A stretch of DNA of 64,000 bases from positions 36,098 to 100,097 of the forward strand of contig SLRR01000001.1 of the NCBI GenBank assembly GCA_007130865.1. Direction: 5' to 3'. Of the stretch, positions 27,295-36,299 are shown piece after piece. The notes beneath the pieces were generated by a model. The model was not told the DNA's origin. It ran no database searches and saw nothing but the letters and a program-made list of their open reading frames with translations. This DNA is from Spirochaeta sp. Its GTDB lineage: Bacteria; Spirochaetota; Spirochaetia; DSM-27196; Alkalispirochaetaceae. The position numbers and the translations under genes are program-made. Positions within the stretch are counted from its first letter, which is position 1. Each line of letters begins with the position of its first letter.

Positions 27295-27323
27295 ATGCTA
27301 CTACGGCTCGGGAACGGACGCAA
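27295..27323 (-). promoter_or_regulatory. Promoter of the cyclase gene inside the ligA 3' end
   Basis: Minus strand TTGCGT (27323-27318), 17-nt spacer, TAGCAT (27300-27295), 8 nt to ATG 27286. The cyclase may therefore be expressed apart from ligA. Confidence 0.4.
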
Positions 27324-29256
27324 CAGATACCGGAGAGCCATCCTCCAGCATCGTTAAAAACTCATCTTCCGAAATGATCGGCACGCCCAGCTCCCGGGCG
27401 CGGCGCGCCTTGGAAGAACCCGACTCCGGATCGTTGGTAACGAGCCGGGACAGGTCCCGGGAGACGTTGCTCCGCGCTTCACCACCGGCTTGCCGTACCA
27501 GACGTTCCGCGTCGGCCCGCTTCATGCGCTCCAGGGAACCGGTAAAGCAGAACGTCATGCCCGCCAGGGGTTTTGCGCTTCCCCCGGCATCCCCGGAACC
27601 CGGGTACGCGCCCTCCTCCGCGTCGGTCCGTTGCAGAAGTTCTATCGCTCCCGTGGCGAGCAACCGATCCATCTCGGGCCTGACCGCGCGAATTCCCCGA
27701 AGAATTGCTTCGGCGGTTGTCCCGGCGATTCCCTCCGCTGTGGAGAGTTCCTCCACCGAGGCGTTTTCGATTCTATCAAGCGTATCGAAACCGGCGTCCA
27801 CTACTTTTCGGATCTTCAGCTCCGCTATCCCGCCGATATCGAATCCCGCGATGAACCGTGCCAGGTCGATCGGGTTCGCCGAACGCAGGTTCTCCAGGGC
27901 CTTGCGCGCACTGACCGGTCCCATCCCTTCAAAAGCAGCGAGGGTCGACTCCTGCAGCGCGTAGAGATCGGCGATTTCCCGGACGAGCCCGGCATCAAAC
28001 AGCTTGCCCAGCAGGACGTCGCCGAAATCCCTGACTTCCATCACGGAGATCCACTTCTGAAGCCGGTGGAACGCGCGCCGCGGACAGGCAAGGTTGGGAC
28101 AGTACACCCGCTTTCCCTCGTTTACGACCGCCGTACCGCAGGTGGAACACTTTTCCGGCGGAATGATCCGTTGCGTGGCCTCACTGTGGCGGACGAGGCG
28201 TTCGATCTTTGGGATAATATCGCCGCGCTTCGTAATCACCACCTCGCTGCCGATCATCAGGTTCATCGACTCGATCAGCTCAGGGTGAACCAGGCTGGCG
28301 CGCCGAACGGTGGTCCCCGCCAGCCGGACCGGGTCCACGATCGCTACCGGTGTGTAGAGGTGGCCCGACTCGCTCCACTCGACATCCCGGAGGACGGTTA
28401 TACCTTCTTCCGCGGAGAACTTGAACGCGATCTGCTTCTGAGGCCGGGCACGGCGCATATCCGCCAGGTCGATCGCTGTCCCTTTGACGACCAGTCCATC
28501 GATATCAAACCCGAGGGCGGCGCGTTTCTCGTTTACCAGGTCCCGGTAATGGATCACATCCCGGGCCGTCTCGAATATCTCGTACGGCACGAGGTCAAAA
28601 CCGCTCTCCCTGAGCCAGCGCAGCTTTTCCTCCTCATCTGTAAAGGGACCGGCCGAGGCGGTGGAAAGGGCGTCGTAAGAGAAGATCCGCAGGTGTTCAC
28701 TGCCGAGACCATCTTTACGACGCATAATCCCGTTTGCAGCGTTCCGGCAGTTGGCTTTGTCCGCGTACCATCGACGGTGAACCTCGTGTTCCATAATGAC
28801 CTCACCCCTCACCGCCCCGGTAAAGGGATCGTTCAGCTTCCGCGGAACGCCACGCATTTTCGTAACGTTCGCGGTGATATCATCGCCGACTTTACCGTCG
28901 CCCCGGGTGATACCGTACCGGAATACGCCGTCATCGTACTGGAGCTCGATGCTGGCTCCATCCAGCTTATACTGCACGATATATCGGGGATGGTCGACGC
29001 GTTTCGCCCAGCGAAGAAACTGCTCCGGGTCGGCGGCTTTATCCTGGCTGTTCATCGGAATCCGGTGCTCCCGCTTGCTGAATACCGAGCTGCTGTCGGT
29101 TCCAACGCGCGAGAAAACCGGATGGTTCGGAGCAAGCTCCCGAAGTTCGTCCCACAACCGGTCGAACTCCCCGTCGCTTATCTCCGGTTGATCATTGTAA
29201 TAGCGGTCCTGGTGATATTCGATTTCTCGTACGAGCTCTTCGATCCGTTCCTGCAT
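27301..29256 (-). CDS. ligA: NAD-dependent DNA ligase
   Basis: 651 residues, slightly short of the usual 660-680. Adenylation motif YKLDGAS with the catalytic Lys, MRRKDGLGSEHLRIFSYD, and motif IAFKFSAEEG. The four-Cys zinc finger is CSTCGTAVVNEGKRVYCPNLAC. Helix-hairpin-helix repeats (FEGMGPVSARKALENL, AEGIAGTTAEAIL) precede a C-terminal BRCT domain (MTFCFTGSLERMKRADAE, VSRDLSRLVTND). It seals nicks in replication and repair. ATG 29256 sits 8 nt after -10 TATACT. The upstream gap holds the first anti-SD-loop element. Confidence 0.97.
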   Translation of the reverse strand: MQERIEELVREIEYHQDRYYNDQPEISDGEFDRLWDELRELAPNHPVFSRVGTDSSSVFSKREHRIPMNSQDKAADPEQFLRWAKRVDHPRYIVQYKLDGASIELQYDDGVFRYGITRGDGKVGDDITANVTKMRGVPRKLNDPFTGAVRGEVIMEHEVHRRWYADKANCRNAANGIMRRKDGLGSEHLRIFSYDALSTASAGPFTDEEEKLRWLRESGFDLVPYEIFETARDVIHYRDLVNEKRAALGFDIDGLVVKGTAIDLADMRRARPQKQIAFKFSAEEGITVLRDVEWSESGHLYTPVAIVDPVRLAGTTVRRASLVHPELIESMNLMIGSEVVITKRGDIIPKIERLVRHSEATQRIIPPEKCSTCGTAVVNEGKRVYCPNLACPRRAFHRLQKWISVMEVRDFGDVLLGKLFDAGLVREIADLYALQESTLAAFEGMGPVSARKALENLRSANPIDLARFIAGFDIGGIAELKIRKVVDAGFDTLDRIENASVEELSTAEGIAGTTAEAILRGIRAVRPEMDRLLATGAIELLQRTDAEEGAYPGSGDAGGSAKPLAGMTFCFTGSLERMKRADAERLVRQAGGEARSNVSRDLSRLVTNDPESGSSKARRARELGVPIISEDEFLTMLEDGSPVSVASVPEP

Positions 29257-29264
29257 GATACTGG

Positions 29265-29294
29265 AGTATAGCGGGATTACGCGATTTACACCAA
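29265..29294 (-). promoter_or_regulatory. Promoter of ligA, leaderless type
   Basis: Minus strand TTGGTG (29294-29289), 18-nt spacer, TATACT (29270-29265), 8 nt to ATG 29256. No Shine-Dalgarno precedes the ATG. Confidence 0.55.
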
Positions 29295-29314
29295 GCTCGG
29301 GTTGTGCGCTTTGG

Positions 29315-29407
29315 ACGAAAAGAGGCCCGCGAGGAAAGGAGGTGAACCCCGCGGGCCATGACGTGCTGACTCACCCTCTATAACAACAAAACGATTTCAA
29401 GGTAACA
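29315..29407 (-). ncRNA. Anti-Shine-Dalgarno-loop element, copy 1: promoter-like block plus terminator hairpin
   Basis: Read on the minus strand: TGTTAC (29407-29402), 17 nt, GTTATA (29384-29379), then GGGTGAGT, then an 8-bp GC hairpin (GGCCCGCG at 29324-29331 pairing with CGCGGGCC at 29350-29357) and TCTTTT. The 18-nt loop contains CACCTCCTTT, identical in order to the 16S rRNA 3' end. Copy 2 at 47884-47986 shares the promoter-like block, GGGTGAGT and the loop but not the stem sequence. It could be a small RNA of about 65 nt, or a terminator for lipA with an unusual loop. Confidence 0.5.
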
Positions 29408-29425
29408 CCGAAATACAAAGATTTT

Positions 29426-30328
29426 TCAGTTCCCCCTGCGGTAGAGGGGGTGCACTTTGCGACGATACTCCTCGTAACCGGAACCGGCGTGGTACGAGGA
29501 ACGTACCAGCGGGCCGGAATCGCAGTGGGTGAAGCCTTTCGTGAGTGCGGTCTCCCGGAGCCGGTCAAAGTCCTCCGGGTTCCAGTACCGTTGTACCGGC
29601 AGGTGCGTCCGTGACGGTTGAAGATACTGCCCGAGATTGAGGATAGCGACGCCGTGGTGCAACAGATCGTCCATCGCTTCCTCCACTTCTTCCTCGGTCT
29701 CGCCAAGACCAAGCATCAGGCTCGACTTGGTTACGCTCTCCGGATCGATCTCCCGCGCCAGGGCGAGCACCTGCAGAGAACGGTCGTAGTCGCTGCGAGA
29801 CCGCACCTGTCGGGTCAAGCGCCGCACCGTCTCGAGGTTGTGGCTCATGATCGCCGGCTTTGAGTCCATTACGGTTGTGACCGCATCCCGGTCTCCGAGA
29901 AAGTCGCTCGTGAGAACCTCCACCGTGCAGTCCCGCGCTTCGTCCCGGATCGCGCGGACAGTCTCAGCCACTATCGCGGCGCCACCGTCCTTCAGATCGT
30001 CGCGATTCACCATCGTGATCACTACGTGTCGAAGCGCCATCTTTCGTACCGATTCAGCTACGCGTCCCGGCTCGCCCCGGTCCACCGCACCGGGAAGTCC
30101 CGTTTTCACCGCGCAGAATCGGCACCGCCGGGTACAAGTGTCCCCGAGAATCATGAAGGTGGCGGTTTTGTGTTCACCCCAGCACTCGTGAATGTTCGGG
30201 CAGCGCGCTTCTTCGCAGACCGTATTGAGCCGCTCCTCCCGCATGAGACGCTTCAGGTAACGGAAATTGTCGTTGGTATTGAGCTTTATCTTCAGCCAGT
30301 CCGGCTTGCGTAACGTATCGGTTTGCAT
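29426..30328 (-). CDS. lipA: Lipoyl synthase
   Basis: 300 residues. Auxiliary cluster motif [12 protein letters not shown] and radical SAM motif [13 protein letters not shown], plus the C-terminal R-S-S-Y (LVRSSYHAG) that ligates the auxiliary cluster. It inserts two sulfurs into octanoyl groups on lipoyl domains. Substrates in this window are PdhC (58972) and the fusion protein at 44497. A TATCCT box ends 6 nt before the ATG, so leaderless expression is possible; the divergent rhomboid promoter overlaps. Confidence 0.97.
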   Translation of the reverse strand: MQTDTLRKPDWLKIKLNTNDNFRYLKRLMREERLNTVCEEARCPNIHECWGEHKTATFMILGDTCTRRCRFCAVKTGLPGAVDRGEPGRVAESVRKMALRHVVITMVNRDDLKDGGAAIVAETVRAIRDEARDCTVEVLTSDFLGDRDAVTTVMDSKPAIMSHNLETVRRLTRQVRSRSDYDRSLQVLALAREIDPESVTKSSLMLGLGETEEEVEEAMDDLLHHGVAILNLGQYLQPSRTHLPVQRYWNPEDFDRLRETALTKGFTHCDSGPLVRSSYHAGSGYEEYRRKVHPLYRRGN

Positions 30329-30356
30329 ACTTTCAGGATAGCGAAATCCTCGGCTA

Positions 30357-30386
30357 TTGACAGCCCCATGAAGCGGTATCTATTGT
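30357..30386 (+). promoter_or_regulatory. Promoter of the rhomboid gene, leaderless type
   Basis: Perfect TTGACA (30357-30362), 18-nt spacer, TATTGT (30381-30386), then 6 nt to ATG 30393. One of the strongest promoters in the window. Confidence 0.65.
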
Positions 30387-30392
30387 GAGATA

Positions 30393-30956
30393 ATGAAGAT
30401 TCGATACAACGCACCGGTGACCCTAACCTTTGCCCTGGGAGCGACACTGGTGATGCTGCTCAACCAGACGCTTTTTCCTGGTTTCACCTACCGTTTCTTT
30501 TCAGTGCGCGCTGCGATGGATCCCGGGAGTATCCTGGATTATATCCGCCTTATCACGCACGTGATCGGCCATGATAGCTGGGCACACCTGATGGGCAATT
30601 TCGCGTTTATACTTCTGCTCGGCCCGATCCTGGAAGAGAAGTATCGGTCCACGGGTATCCTCGTGATGATGGGCATCACCGCGCTCGTGACAGGACTGCT
30701 GAACGTGCTTTTTCTGCCGACAGGACTTCTCGGGGCCAGCGGGATCGTCTTCATGATGATTCTGCTCGTTTCCTTCACTAATATCAGGCAGGGCGAGATA
30801 CCCCTCACGTTTATCCTGGTGGTGATACTCTTTCTCACCCGCGAGGTGGCCACCTCCTGGCAGGACGACACCGTCTCCCAGTTTGCTCACATCTCCGGAG
30901 GCGTGATCGGCAGTCTCTTTGGTTTCATGCAATCTCACCGGCGGAACGCGCGGTAG
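30393..30956 (+). CDS. Rhomboid family intramembrane serine protease
   Basis: 187 residues with six predicted transmembrane helices. Conserved elements: HLMGNFAF (the H-x-x-x-N oxyanion motif), [12 protein letters not shown] (catalytic Ser in GASG) and [14 protein letters not shown] (catalytic His). The complete Ser-His dyad suggests an active protease cutting transmembrane segments. No extra cytoplasmic domain, so it is a minimal form. The stop is 8 bp before prfA; both may be on one message. Confidence 0.9.
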   Translation: MKIRYNAPVTLTFALGATLVMLLNQTLFPGFTYRFFSVRAAMDPGSILDYIRLITHVIGHDSWAHLMGNFAFILLLGPILEEKYRSTGILVMMGITALVTGLLNVLFLPTGLLGASGIVFMMILLVSFTNIRQGEIPLTFILVVILFLTREVATSWQDDTVSQFAHISGGVIGSLFGFMQSHRRNAR

Positions 30957-30964
30957 GACGGTCG

Positions 30965-32056
30965 ATGCAGCAGGATAACGTCGTGGACCAACCGATGCAG
31001 GAGCGACTTCAGCAGTTGGAGGCGCGTTTCAAGGAAGTGGAGCTTCTCGTGGCGGATCCGGAGCTTCACCGTGACCAGCGCCGCGCGGTGGAGGTGATGA
31101 GGGAACACAACCGTCTCACCGAGGTGATACAATCCTGGTTCACCGTGCGGGAACTGAAGGCGCGGATAGCGGAAAATCACGAACTCCTGAACGAAGAATC
31201 CGACAGCGAACTCCGGGAGATGGCGGAGGAGGAGCTCCAGGAACAGGAACCCCGTCTCGAACGGGCGATCCGGGAACTCAAAGTTCTCCTGGTACCGCCG
31301 GACCCGCTGGACGAAAAGAACACGATCATGGAGATCCGGGCCGGTACCGGCGGAGACGAAGCGGCACTCTTCGCGGCTGATCTGTACCGCATGTATACGA
31401 AGTTCGCGGAGTCCCAGGGGTGGAAGATCGAGGTGCTTGAGACCAACGCCACCGAGATCGGTGGATTCAAGGAGATAATCTTTTCCGTTTCCGGAAACCA
31501 GGTTTTCAGTCGACTCAAGTTTGAGAGCGGCGTCCATCGGGTTCAACGGATTCCTACTACCGAATCGGGTGGCCGCATCCACACCTCTGCCGTGACCGTG
31601 GCGGTTCTGCCCGAAGCGGAGGAGACCGACGTGGAAGTTCGTAACGAAGACCTCCGGATCGACGTATTCCGTTCTTCCGGTCCCGGTGGCCAGAGCGTCA
31701 ACACCACCGACTCCGCAGTCCGGGTAACCCATATCCCCACGGGTCTGGTGGTCATTTGCCAGGATGAGAAGAGCCAGCACAAGAACAAAGCCAAGGCGTT
31801 GCGCGTTCTCAAAGCAAGGCTGTTTGAAATGGAGGAAACGCGGCGTCGCGAGGAGACCGCCGAACACCGGCGCAACCAGGTAGGAAGCGGAGACCGGAGC
31901 GAGCGAATCAGGACGTACAATTTCCCTCAGAACAGACTCACGGACCACCGGATCAACCTGACCGTCTACAAGCTGGATCAGATCGTTCAGGGAGAACTCG
32001 GGGAGGTTCTGGAATCATTGCGCATGAGTGCGATGGAAACGGAGCTCGCCAACTGA
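30965..32056 (+). CDS. prfA: Peptide chain release factor 1
   Basis: 363 residues. The GGQ loop ([24 protein letters not shown]) is intact. The stop-codon-reading motif is PTT in [18 protein letters not shown]; the RF1 type is P-x-T, whereas RF2 has SPF. It terminates translation at UAA and UAG. AGGA lies 6 nt before ATG 30965; a second in-frame Met (residue 11) would also suit the family start. Followed by prmC, which methylates its GGQ glutamine. Confidence 0.97.
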   Translation: MQQDNVVDQPMQERLQQLEARFKEVELLVADPELHRDQRRAVEVMREHNRLTEVIQSWFTVRELKARIAENHELLNEESDSELREMAEEELQEQEPRLERAIRELKVLLVPPDPLDEKNTIMEIRAGTGGDEAALFAADLYRMYTKFAESQGWKIEVLETNATEIGGFKEIIFSVSGNQVFSRLKFESGVHRVQRIPTTESGGRIHTSAVTVAVLPEAEETDVEVRNEDLRIDVFRSSGPGGQSVNTTDSAVRVTHIPTGLVVICQDEKSQHKNKAKALRVLKARLFEMEETRRREETAEHRRNQVGSGDRSERIRTYNFPQNRLTDHRINLTVYKLDQIVQGELGEVLESLRMSAMETELAN

Positions 32057-32913
32057 CGATCCGTGATCTGCTGCTCGCTACGACGGACCGCCTGAAACCT
32101 GTCGGATCGACACCCTGGCTTGATGCTCTGGTTCTGATGGAGTTCGTTGCACGACGTTCTCGCGAGTCGTTGCTGGCGGAGCTGAGAGACCCCGTGGAGG
32201 AGCTTTTACCGCCGGAAACGGCAGCCCGTTACGAAGAAGCGGTGGCGCGACGGGCTCGCGGTGAGCCCGTGGCGTATATTACGGGCGTTCGTGAGTTCTG
32301 GGGGCTGTCCTTTCTCGTCGGACCGGGCGTACTGGTGCCTCGACCGGAAACAGAGGTGCTCGTGGAGGAGACGATCCGTAGGATCCGGGAGTTTCCGGAA
32401 CCGGTAGGATACCACGACTGCTGCACCGGTTCCGGGTGTGTAGCGATCGCCGTTCTACGGGAGTGCCGGGAAGCAGGAGTCACCATTATTCCCGGGTTTT
32501 CCGATAATGAGGAGAGAGCCTTTGCCTGGGCCGAGAAAAACGCCGGCCGTCTCACACCGGAGACAACCTGGGACAGCTGGATCGGCGACGGACTTGAGAT
32601 CCTTCACCGTCCCGTGCAGGTAATCAGCGCGAATCCGCCGTACCTGACCGAAGAGGAAACGCAAGACGCCCTCGCCGAGGGATGGGGAGAACCTCCGTCG
32701 GCACTGACCGCGGGTGTAGACGGGCTGGAAGTTTACCGTGCTATCGTTCCCCAGGCGTGGGATAAACTGGATCCGGACGGTTATCTCATCCAGGAGATAG
32801 GGTATGATCAAGGTGACGCGGTGGCAGGGATTTGCCGCTCCGCCGGGTTTAAGAATACGATTACTGTACAGGATATTTCGGGAAACGACAGAGTCGTAAC
32901 AGCCCGAAAGTAA
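32053..32913 (+). CDS. prmC: Peptide chain release factor N5-glutamine methyltransferase, probable CTG start
   Basis: 286 residues if it begins at CTG 32053. SAM-binding motif [13 protein letters not shown] and catalytic NPPY ([12 protein letters not shown]). The ATG at 32137 gives a protein lacking the first 28 residues of the N-terminal helical domain ([20 protein letters not shown], then [11 protein letters not shown], clearly PrmC-like). No ATG, GTG or TTG occurs in frame upstream. The CTG overlaps the prfA TGA (CTGA) and is preceded by ACGGAG at 8-nt spacing. The downstream RSH gene is not overlapping. Confidence 0.85.
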   Translation: MTIRDLLLATTDRLKPVGSTPWLDALVLMEFVARRSRESLLAELRDPVEELLPPETAARYEEAVARRARGEPVAYITGVREFWGLSFLVGPGVLVPRPETEVLVEETIRRIREFPEPVGYHDCCTGSGCVAIAVLRECREAGVTIIPGFSDNEERAFAWAEKNAGRLTPETTWDSWIGDGLEILHRPVQVISANPPYLTEEETQDALAEGWGEPPSALTAGVDGLEVYRAIVPQAWDKLDPDGYLIQEIGYDQGDAVAGICRSAGFKNTITVQDISGNDRVVTARK

Positions 32914-32968
32914 CCGGCGATTACGCGATGAGGAAATGTAACGTTCGCAGGAGAGAACGGAAAACGGT

Positions 32969-34984
32969 ATGGTCGAGACGATCAAAGATCTCGAAAATGT
33001 AGTATCAACCTACCGTCCCCCGGAACAGGAGCGCATTCTCGAGGCGGCGCGACTGTCCGAGGAGCTGCACACGGGACAGCTGCGCGATTCCGGTGAACCG
33101 TACTTCATCCATCCTCTGCAAGTCGCGGAGATCCTGGTGAGACTCAAGATGGATGCTCCCACTATCATCGCGGCACTTCTGCACGACGTACTGGAAGATA
33201 CGCGCATGAACCGGAACGAACTCCGCCGCAAGTTCGGTCGCGAAGTGGAGGGCCTGGTCCAGGGTGTCACAAAGATCGCGGTCGTAAAAGCTCAGAACCG
33301 TAACGTTCAGGAATCGGAAACGATCAGGAAGATGCTCCTGGCAATGGTAAAGGACGTCCGGGTAATCCTGATCAAGCTTGCCGACAAGCTGCACAATATG
33401 CGTACCCTGGAACACAAACAGGGTCCCCGACAACGAGAGATAGCCCAGGAAACCCTCGACATTTACGCACCGCTCTCGGGACGCCTGGGTATAAGCTGGA
33501 TGAAGGATGAACTGGAGGATCTGTCGCTCAAACACCTGCATCCCGACATCTACCAGTCAATCAAGGAACTTGTGGCCGATAAGCGCGCTGAACGCGGAGC
33601 GTACCTGGACCGGGTTAAGCTGTCGATCACCCGGGCCGCGCGCGATGAGGGCGTAAACGTGGACGTGGAGAGCCGGGCCAAACACTTTTACAGCATCTAC
33701 CGCAAGATGAAGCGCTACAGCAAGGAGATGAGTGATATCTACGATCTCCTGGGAGTTCGGATTCTCTGCGATAGCACCAACCAGTGCTACCAGATTCTCG
33801 GTATGGTCCACCGGCTCTGGCCGCCGATCGAGGGACGGTTCAAGGACTACATCGCGATGCCCAAGGCAAACCAGTACCAGAGCCTCCACACGGCGGTACT
33901 CGGTTTTGAGGGCCGTGTGATCGAGCTTCAGATACGAACACACGAGATGCACAGGACCGCCGAATACGGAATCGCGGCACACTGGCTCTACAAGCGCGGC
34001 GTTCCACGTGAACAGATAAGACCGGTCGATCTCGCGATCATGGACAGGGTCAAGACACTGCGCGACGTGCGGATTACGTCGAATGAGTTCCTGGAGGAGA
34101 TCAAGCGGGAGATCCTTCGCGATTCGATTTACGTGTTCACCCCGAAAGGAGACGCGATCCAGCTGCCCAAGGGATCCACCGCGATCGACTTCGCCTACCA
34201 TATTCATACCGAGGTGGGTCATCACACAACCGGAGCCAAGGCGGACGGCGCGATAATTCCTCTGCGGGAGCCACTCCGGAATACGCAGGTTATCGAGATC
34301 CTGACCAACCCGAGCGCGCACCCCCACCTGAACTGGTTGCGCTACGCCCGCACCTCCCGGGCTCGCAGCAAGATCCGGGCCTGGCTCAATAAGAACGACG
34401 AACATCTGATCATCAACCAGAGTATCATCGCCCGGAAGCAGTCCTCCACACAGGACGCCACGGGAAAACGGGCACCCCGGCGCAAAGAGTCACAGAAGGA
34501 ACTGTCCCCGGAAACCTCCCAGATCCTGGACCAGCACAAGGTCGAGATCCGGGTGGGAAAGGAAAAGAATCTTCTCATTCACTTTGCCCAGTGCTGTGCG
34601 CCACGCACCGGAGACGATATCGTTGGCTACGTATCCCGCGGTCGCGGAATCATCGTACACAAACGGTCCTGCCGCAGCCTGCAAAGCATACCGGACGTGG
34701 AGGAGCGCATGATCGAGGTGGAATGGGAGACGGTCTCGCCAAAAACAACACACCGGTTTCGGGTGATAGCCCGGCGAACCAACGATCTTTTCAGCGAGAT
34801 CGAGGGGGCTGTTAAAAAAATCCACGGTCACCTTATCGAGGGACGGATTGACGAATCACCCACGGGAAACCTGGAAGCCAGCTTTACCCTGGAGGTGGAA
34901 CGGCGTCAGGACCTGAGGAAGATCGCCAAATGCATCCGCGCGGTTCCGGCGGTTCTCAACCTCAAAGACCTCTCCCCGGACTGA
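32969..34984 (+). CDS. RelA/SpoT homologue, bifunctional (p)ppGpp synthetase/hydrolase
   Basis: 671 residues. N-terminal HD hydrolase domain (YFIHPLQVAEIL, AALLHDVLEDT, VILIKLADKLHNMRTL), then the synthetase (YSIYRKMKRYSK, DIYDLLGVRILC, FKDYIAMPKANQYQSLHT), TGS (YVFTPKGDAIQLPKGSTAIDFAYHIH), a linker with HFAQCCAPRTGDDIVGYVSRGRGIIVHKRSC, and a C-terminal ACT domain. The hydrolase His and Asp residues are intact. As the only RSH in this window it is presumably the main alarmone enzyme. Standard length for a Rel-type enzyme is 700-750, so it is slightly short. Confidence 0.95.
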   Translation: MVETIKDLENVVSTYRPPEQERILEAARLSEELHTGQLRDSGEPYFIHPLQVAEILVRLKMDAPTIIAALLHDVLEDTRMNRNELRRKFGREVEGLVQGVTKIAVVKAQNRNVQESETIRKMLLAMVKDVRVILIKLADKLHNMRTLEHKQGPRQREIAQETLDIYAPLSGRLGISWMKDELEDLSLKHLHPDIYQSIKELVADKRAERGAYLDRVKLSITRAARDEGVNVDVESRAKHFYSIYRKMKRYSKEMSDIYDLLGVRILCDSTNQCYQILGMVHRLWPPIEGRFKDYIAMPKANQYQSLHTAVLGFEGRVIELQIRTHEMHRTAEYGIAAHWLYKRGVPREQIRPVDLAIMDRVKTLRDVRITSNEFLEEIKREILRDSIYVFTPKGDAIQLPKGSTAIDFAYHIHTEVGHHTTGAKADGAIIPLREPLRNTQVIEILTNPSAHPHLNWLRYARTSRARSKIRAWLNKNDEHLIINQSIIARKQSSTQDATGKRAPRRKESQKELSPETSQILDQHKVEIRVGKEKNLLIHFAQCCAPRTGDDIVGYVSRGRGIIVHKRSCRSLQSIPDVEERMIEVEWETVSPKTTHRFRVIARRTNDLFSEIEGAVKKIHGHLIEGRIDESPTGNLEASFTLEVERRQDLRKIAKCIRAVPAVLNLKDLSPD

Positions 34985-35091
34985 TACAGACGTTCCCGGA
35001 GGACCGGAGTCCCCGGAGGACGGACGTCACCACTCATGTGTTCCGGCGACCGGCTTCCAGAAACGGAGTTTTTGCCCCCCTGCTCTTGCAG

Positions 35092-35120
35092 TTGCCGATG
35101 CGACACGGGACGGTTATTTT
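35092..35120 (+). promoter_or_regulatory. Promoter of tpx, leaderless type
   Basis: TTGCCG (35092-35097), 17-nt spacer, TATTTT (35115-35120), 6 nt to ATG 35127. The 142-bp gap before it holds no gene; it contains an imperfect inverted repeat with GACGT and ACGTC arms near 34988-35030, possibly an RSH terminator without a clear T-tract. Confidence 0.5.
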
Positions 35121-35126
35121 GTCTAG

Positions 35127-35630
35127 ATGGCAAAAATTACTCTCAAAGGAAACCCGATCAACACTGTCGGTTCACTCCCTTCCGTGGGAACAACGGCACC
35201 GGATTTTCGTCTCACCTCAGGTGATCTTTCGGATCGCAACCTGGCGGATTTCGCCGGCAAGAAGATAGTTCTCAATATCGTACCGAGCCTCGAAACAAGC
35301 GTGTGTTCCGCCAGCGCTCGGAAGTTCGATAAGGAAATCGCGAAACACCCCGATGCGGTCTGCTTGACGATCAGCGCGGACCTTCCCTTTGCGGGAAGTC
35401 GCTTCTGCAAAACCGAAGGCGTGGCAAACGTGATCACCCTGAGCGACGTGCGGAGCAAAACGTTCGGCGAGGATTACGGCTGTCGTATCATAGATGGTCC
35501 CATGGAAGGACTCCTGAGTCGTGCCGTGGTCGTGCTGGATGAAAACAACAAGGTTGTGTATACCGAGCAGGTCCCGGAAATCGGACAGGAGCCGGATTAC
35601 GACCGCGCTTTAAAAGCATTGACCGACTGA
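35127..35630 (+). CDS. tpx: Thiol peroxidase (atypical 2-Cys peroxiredoxin)
   Basis: 167 residues. The peroxidatic Cys lies in VPSLETSVCSASARKF and the resolving Cys in AGSRFCKTEGVANV, giving the Tpx spacing of about 34 residues. N-terminal KGNPINTVGSLPSVG is also typical. It reduces H2O2 or alkyl hydroperoxides in the cytoplasm using thioredoxin. Single gene with its own promoter. Confidence 0.96.
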   Translation: MAKITLKGNPINTVGSLPSVGTTAPDFRLTSGDLSDRNLADFAGKKIVLNIVPSLETSVCSASARKFDKEIAKHPDAVCLTISADLPFAGSRFCKTEGVANVITLSDVRSKTFGEDYGCRIIDGPMEGLLSRAVVVLDENNKVVYTEQVPEIGQEPDYDRALKALTD

Positions 35631-35677
35631 CTCCTTGATTTCCCGGCGATCGGGGACCCGACACCGACGCATCGTCG

Positions 35678-35706
35678 TTGACACCCCGGTCGCCGACCGC
35701 TACCAT
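35678..35706 (+). promoter_or_regulatory. Promoter of bioY, leaderless type
   Basis: Perfect TTGACA (35678-35683), 17-nt spacer, TACCAT (35701-35706), 8 nt to GTG 35715. A leaderless GTG start is the simplest reading; no BirA-type operator was recognised. Confidence 0.6.
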
Positions 35707-35714
35707 CCGCCGTT

Positions 35715-36299
35715 GTGACAGGAACAACGGAAACGAGTTACTCCTACGCGCTTCGCGTCCAGGTGGGGGCTATGTGTATCGCCCTTATCACCGCCGGGGC
35801 GTTCGTCGCGATCCCGATACCCGGTTCACCGGTACCGATCGTTCTGCAGAATATGTTCGTGGTTTTCACGGGACTTGTGCTTTCACCCCTCTGGGCGATG
35901 CTCACGGTCGGGGTATACCTCGTGCTCGGTGCGGCGGGACTGCCCATATTCGCCGGAGCCGCGGGAGGGCTCGCGCATTTTGCCGGTCCCACCGGTGGGT
36001 TTCTACTGGGATACGTTCCGGCGGCGGGACTCACCTCACTGCTGTTGCGGGTCGGCCGCGATGATCGCAGGACCGCCCGTGAAGCAGGCTTATTTCACCA
36101 GGTTCTGGCGATCGTACCGGGTTTTCTCATCGTCTACGCGCTGGGCGTTCCCCGGCTTGCCGTAGTGACGGGCTTATCGATATCCCGGACGTTCTGGATC
36201 GGGATGGCACCCTTTCTTCCCGGTGACGTGATCAAGACGATCGCCCTGGTGATCCTTCTCCGGTCGATACCCGGTTCGATATGGCGATCCTGGAGCTGA
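35715..36299 (+). CDS. bioY: Biotin ECF transporter S component BioY
   Basis: 194 residues, six transmembrane helices. BioY marks are IPIPGSPVPIVLQNMFVVFTG, then VYLVLGAAGLPIFAGAAGG and FAGPTGGFLLGY. It binds biotin and works with the BioM/BioN energizing module encoded next. Start is GTG 35715. The 3' end overlaps bioM by 19 bp. Confidence 0.93.
   Translation: MTGTTETSYSYALRVQVGAMCIALITAGAFVAIPIPGSPVPIVLQNMFVVFTGLVLSPLWAMLTVGVYLVLGAAGLPIFAGAAGGLAHFAGPTGGFLLGYVPAAGLTSLLLRVGRDDRRTAREAGLFHQVLAIVPGFLIVYALGVPRLAVVTGLSISRTFWIGMAPFLPGDVIKTIALVILLRSIPGSIWRSWS

Noticed and set aside
27490..29271. Open frame of 593 codons opposite ligA
   Set aside because: LigA is unambiguous by adenylation, zinc-finger and BRCT motifs.
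29192..29374. Short frame on the minus strand through the anti-SD-loop element, starting GTG AGT
   Set aside because: A similar GTG-AGT frame can be read in copy 2 and both give an LL after R-G, but lengths and downstream codons differ. The conserved promoter-like spacing and hairpin argue for an RNA rather than a peptide.
34985..35091. Possible RNA gene in the RSH-tpx gap
   Set aside because: No cloverleaf or strong hairpin; only weak inverted repeats and the tpx promoter.
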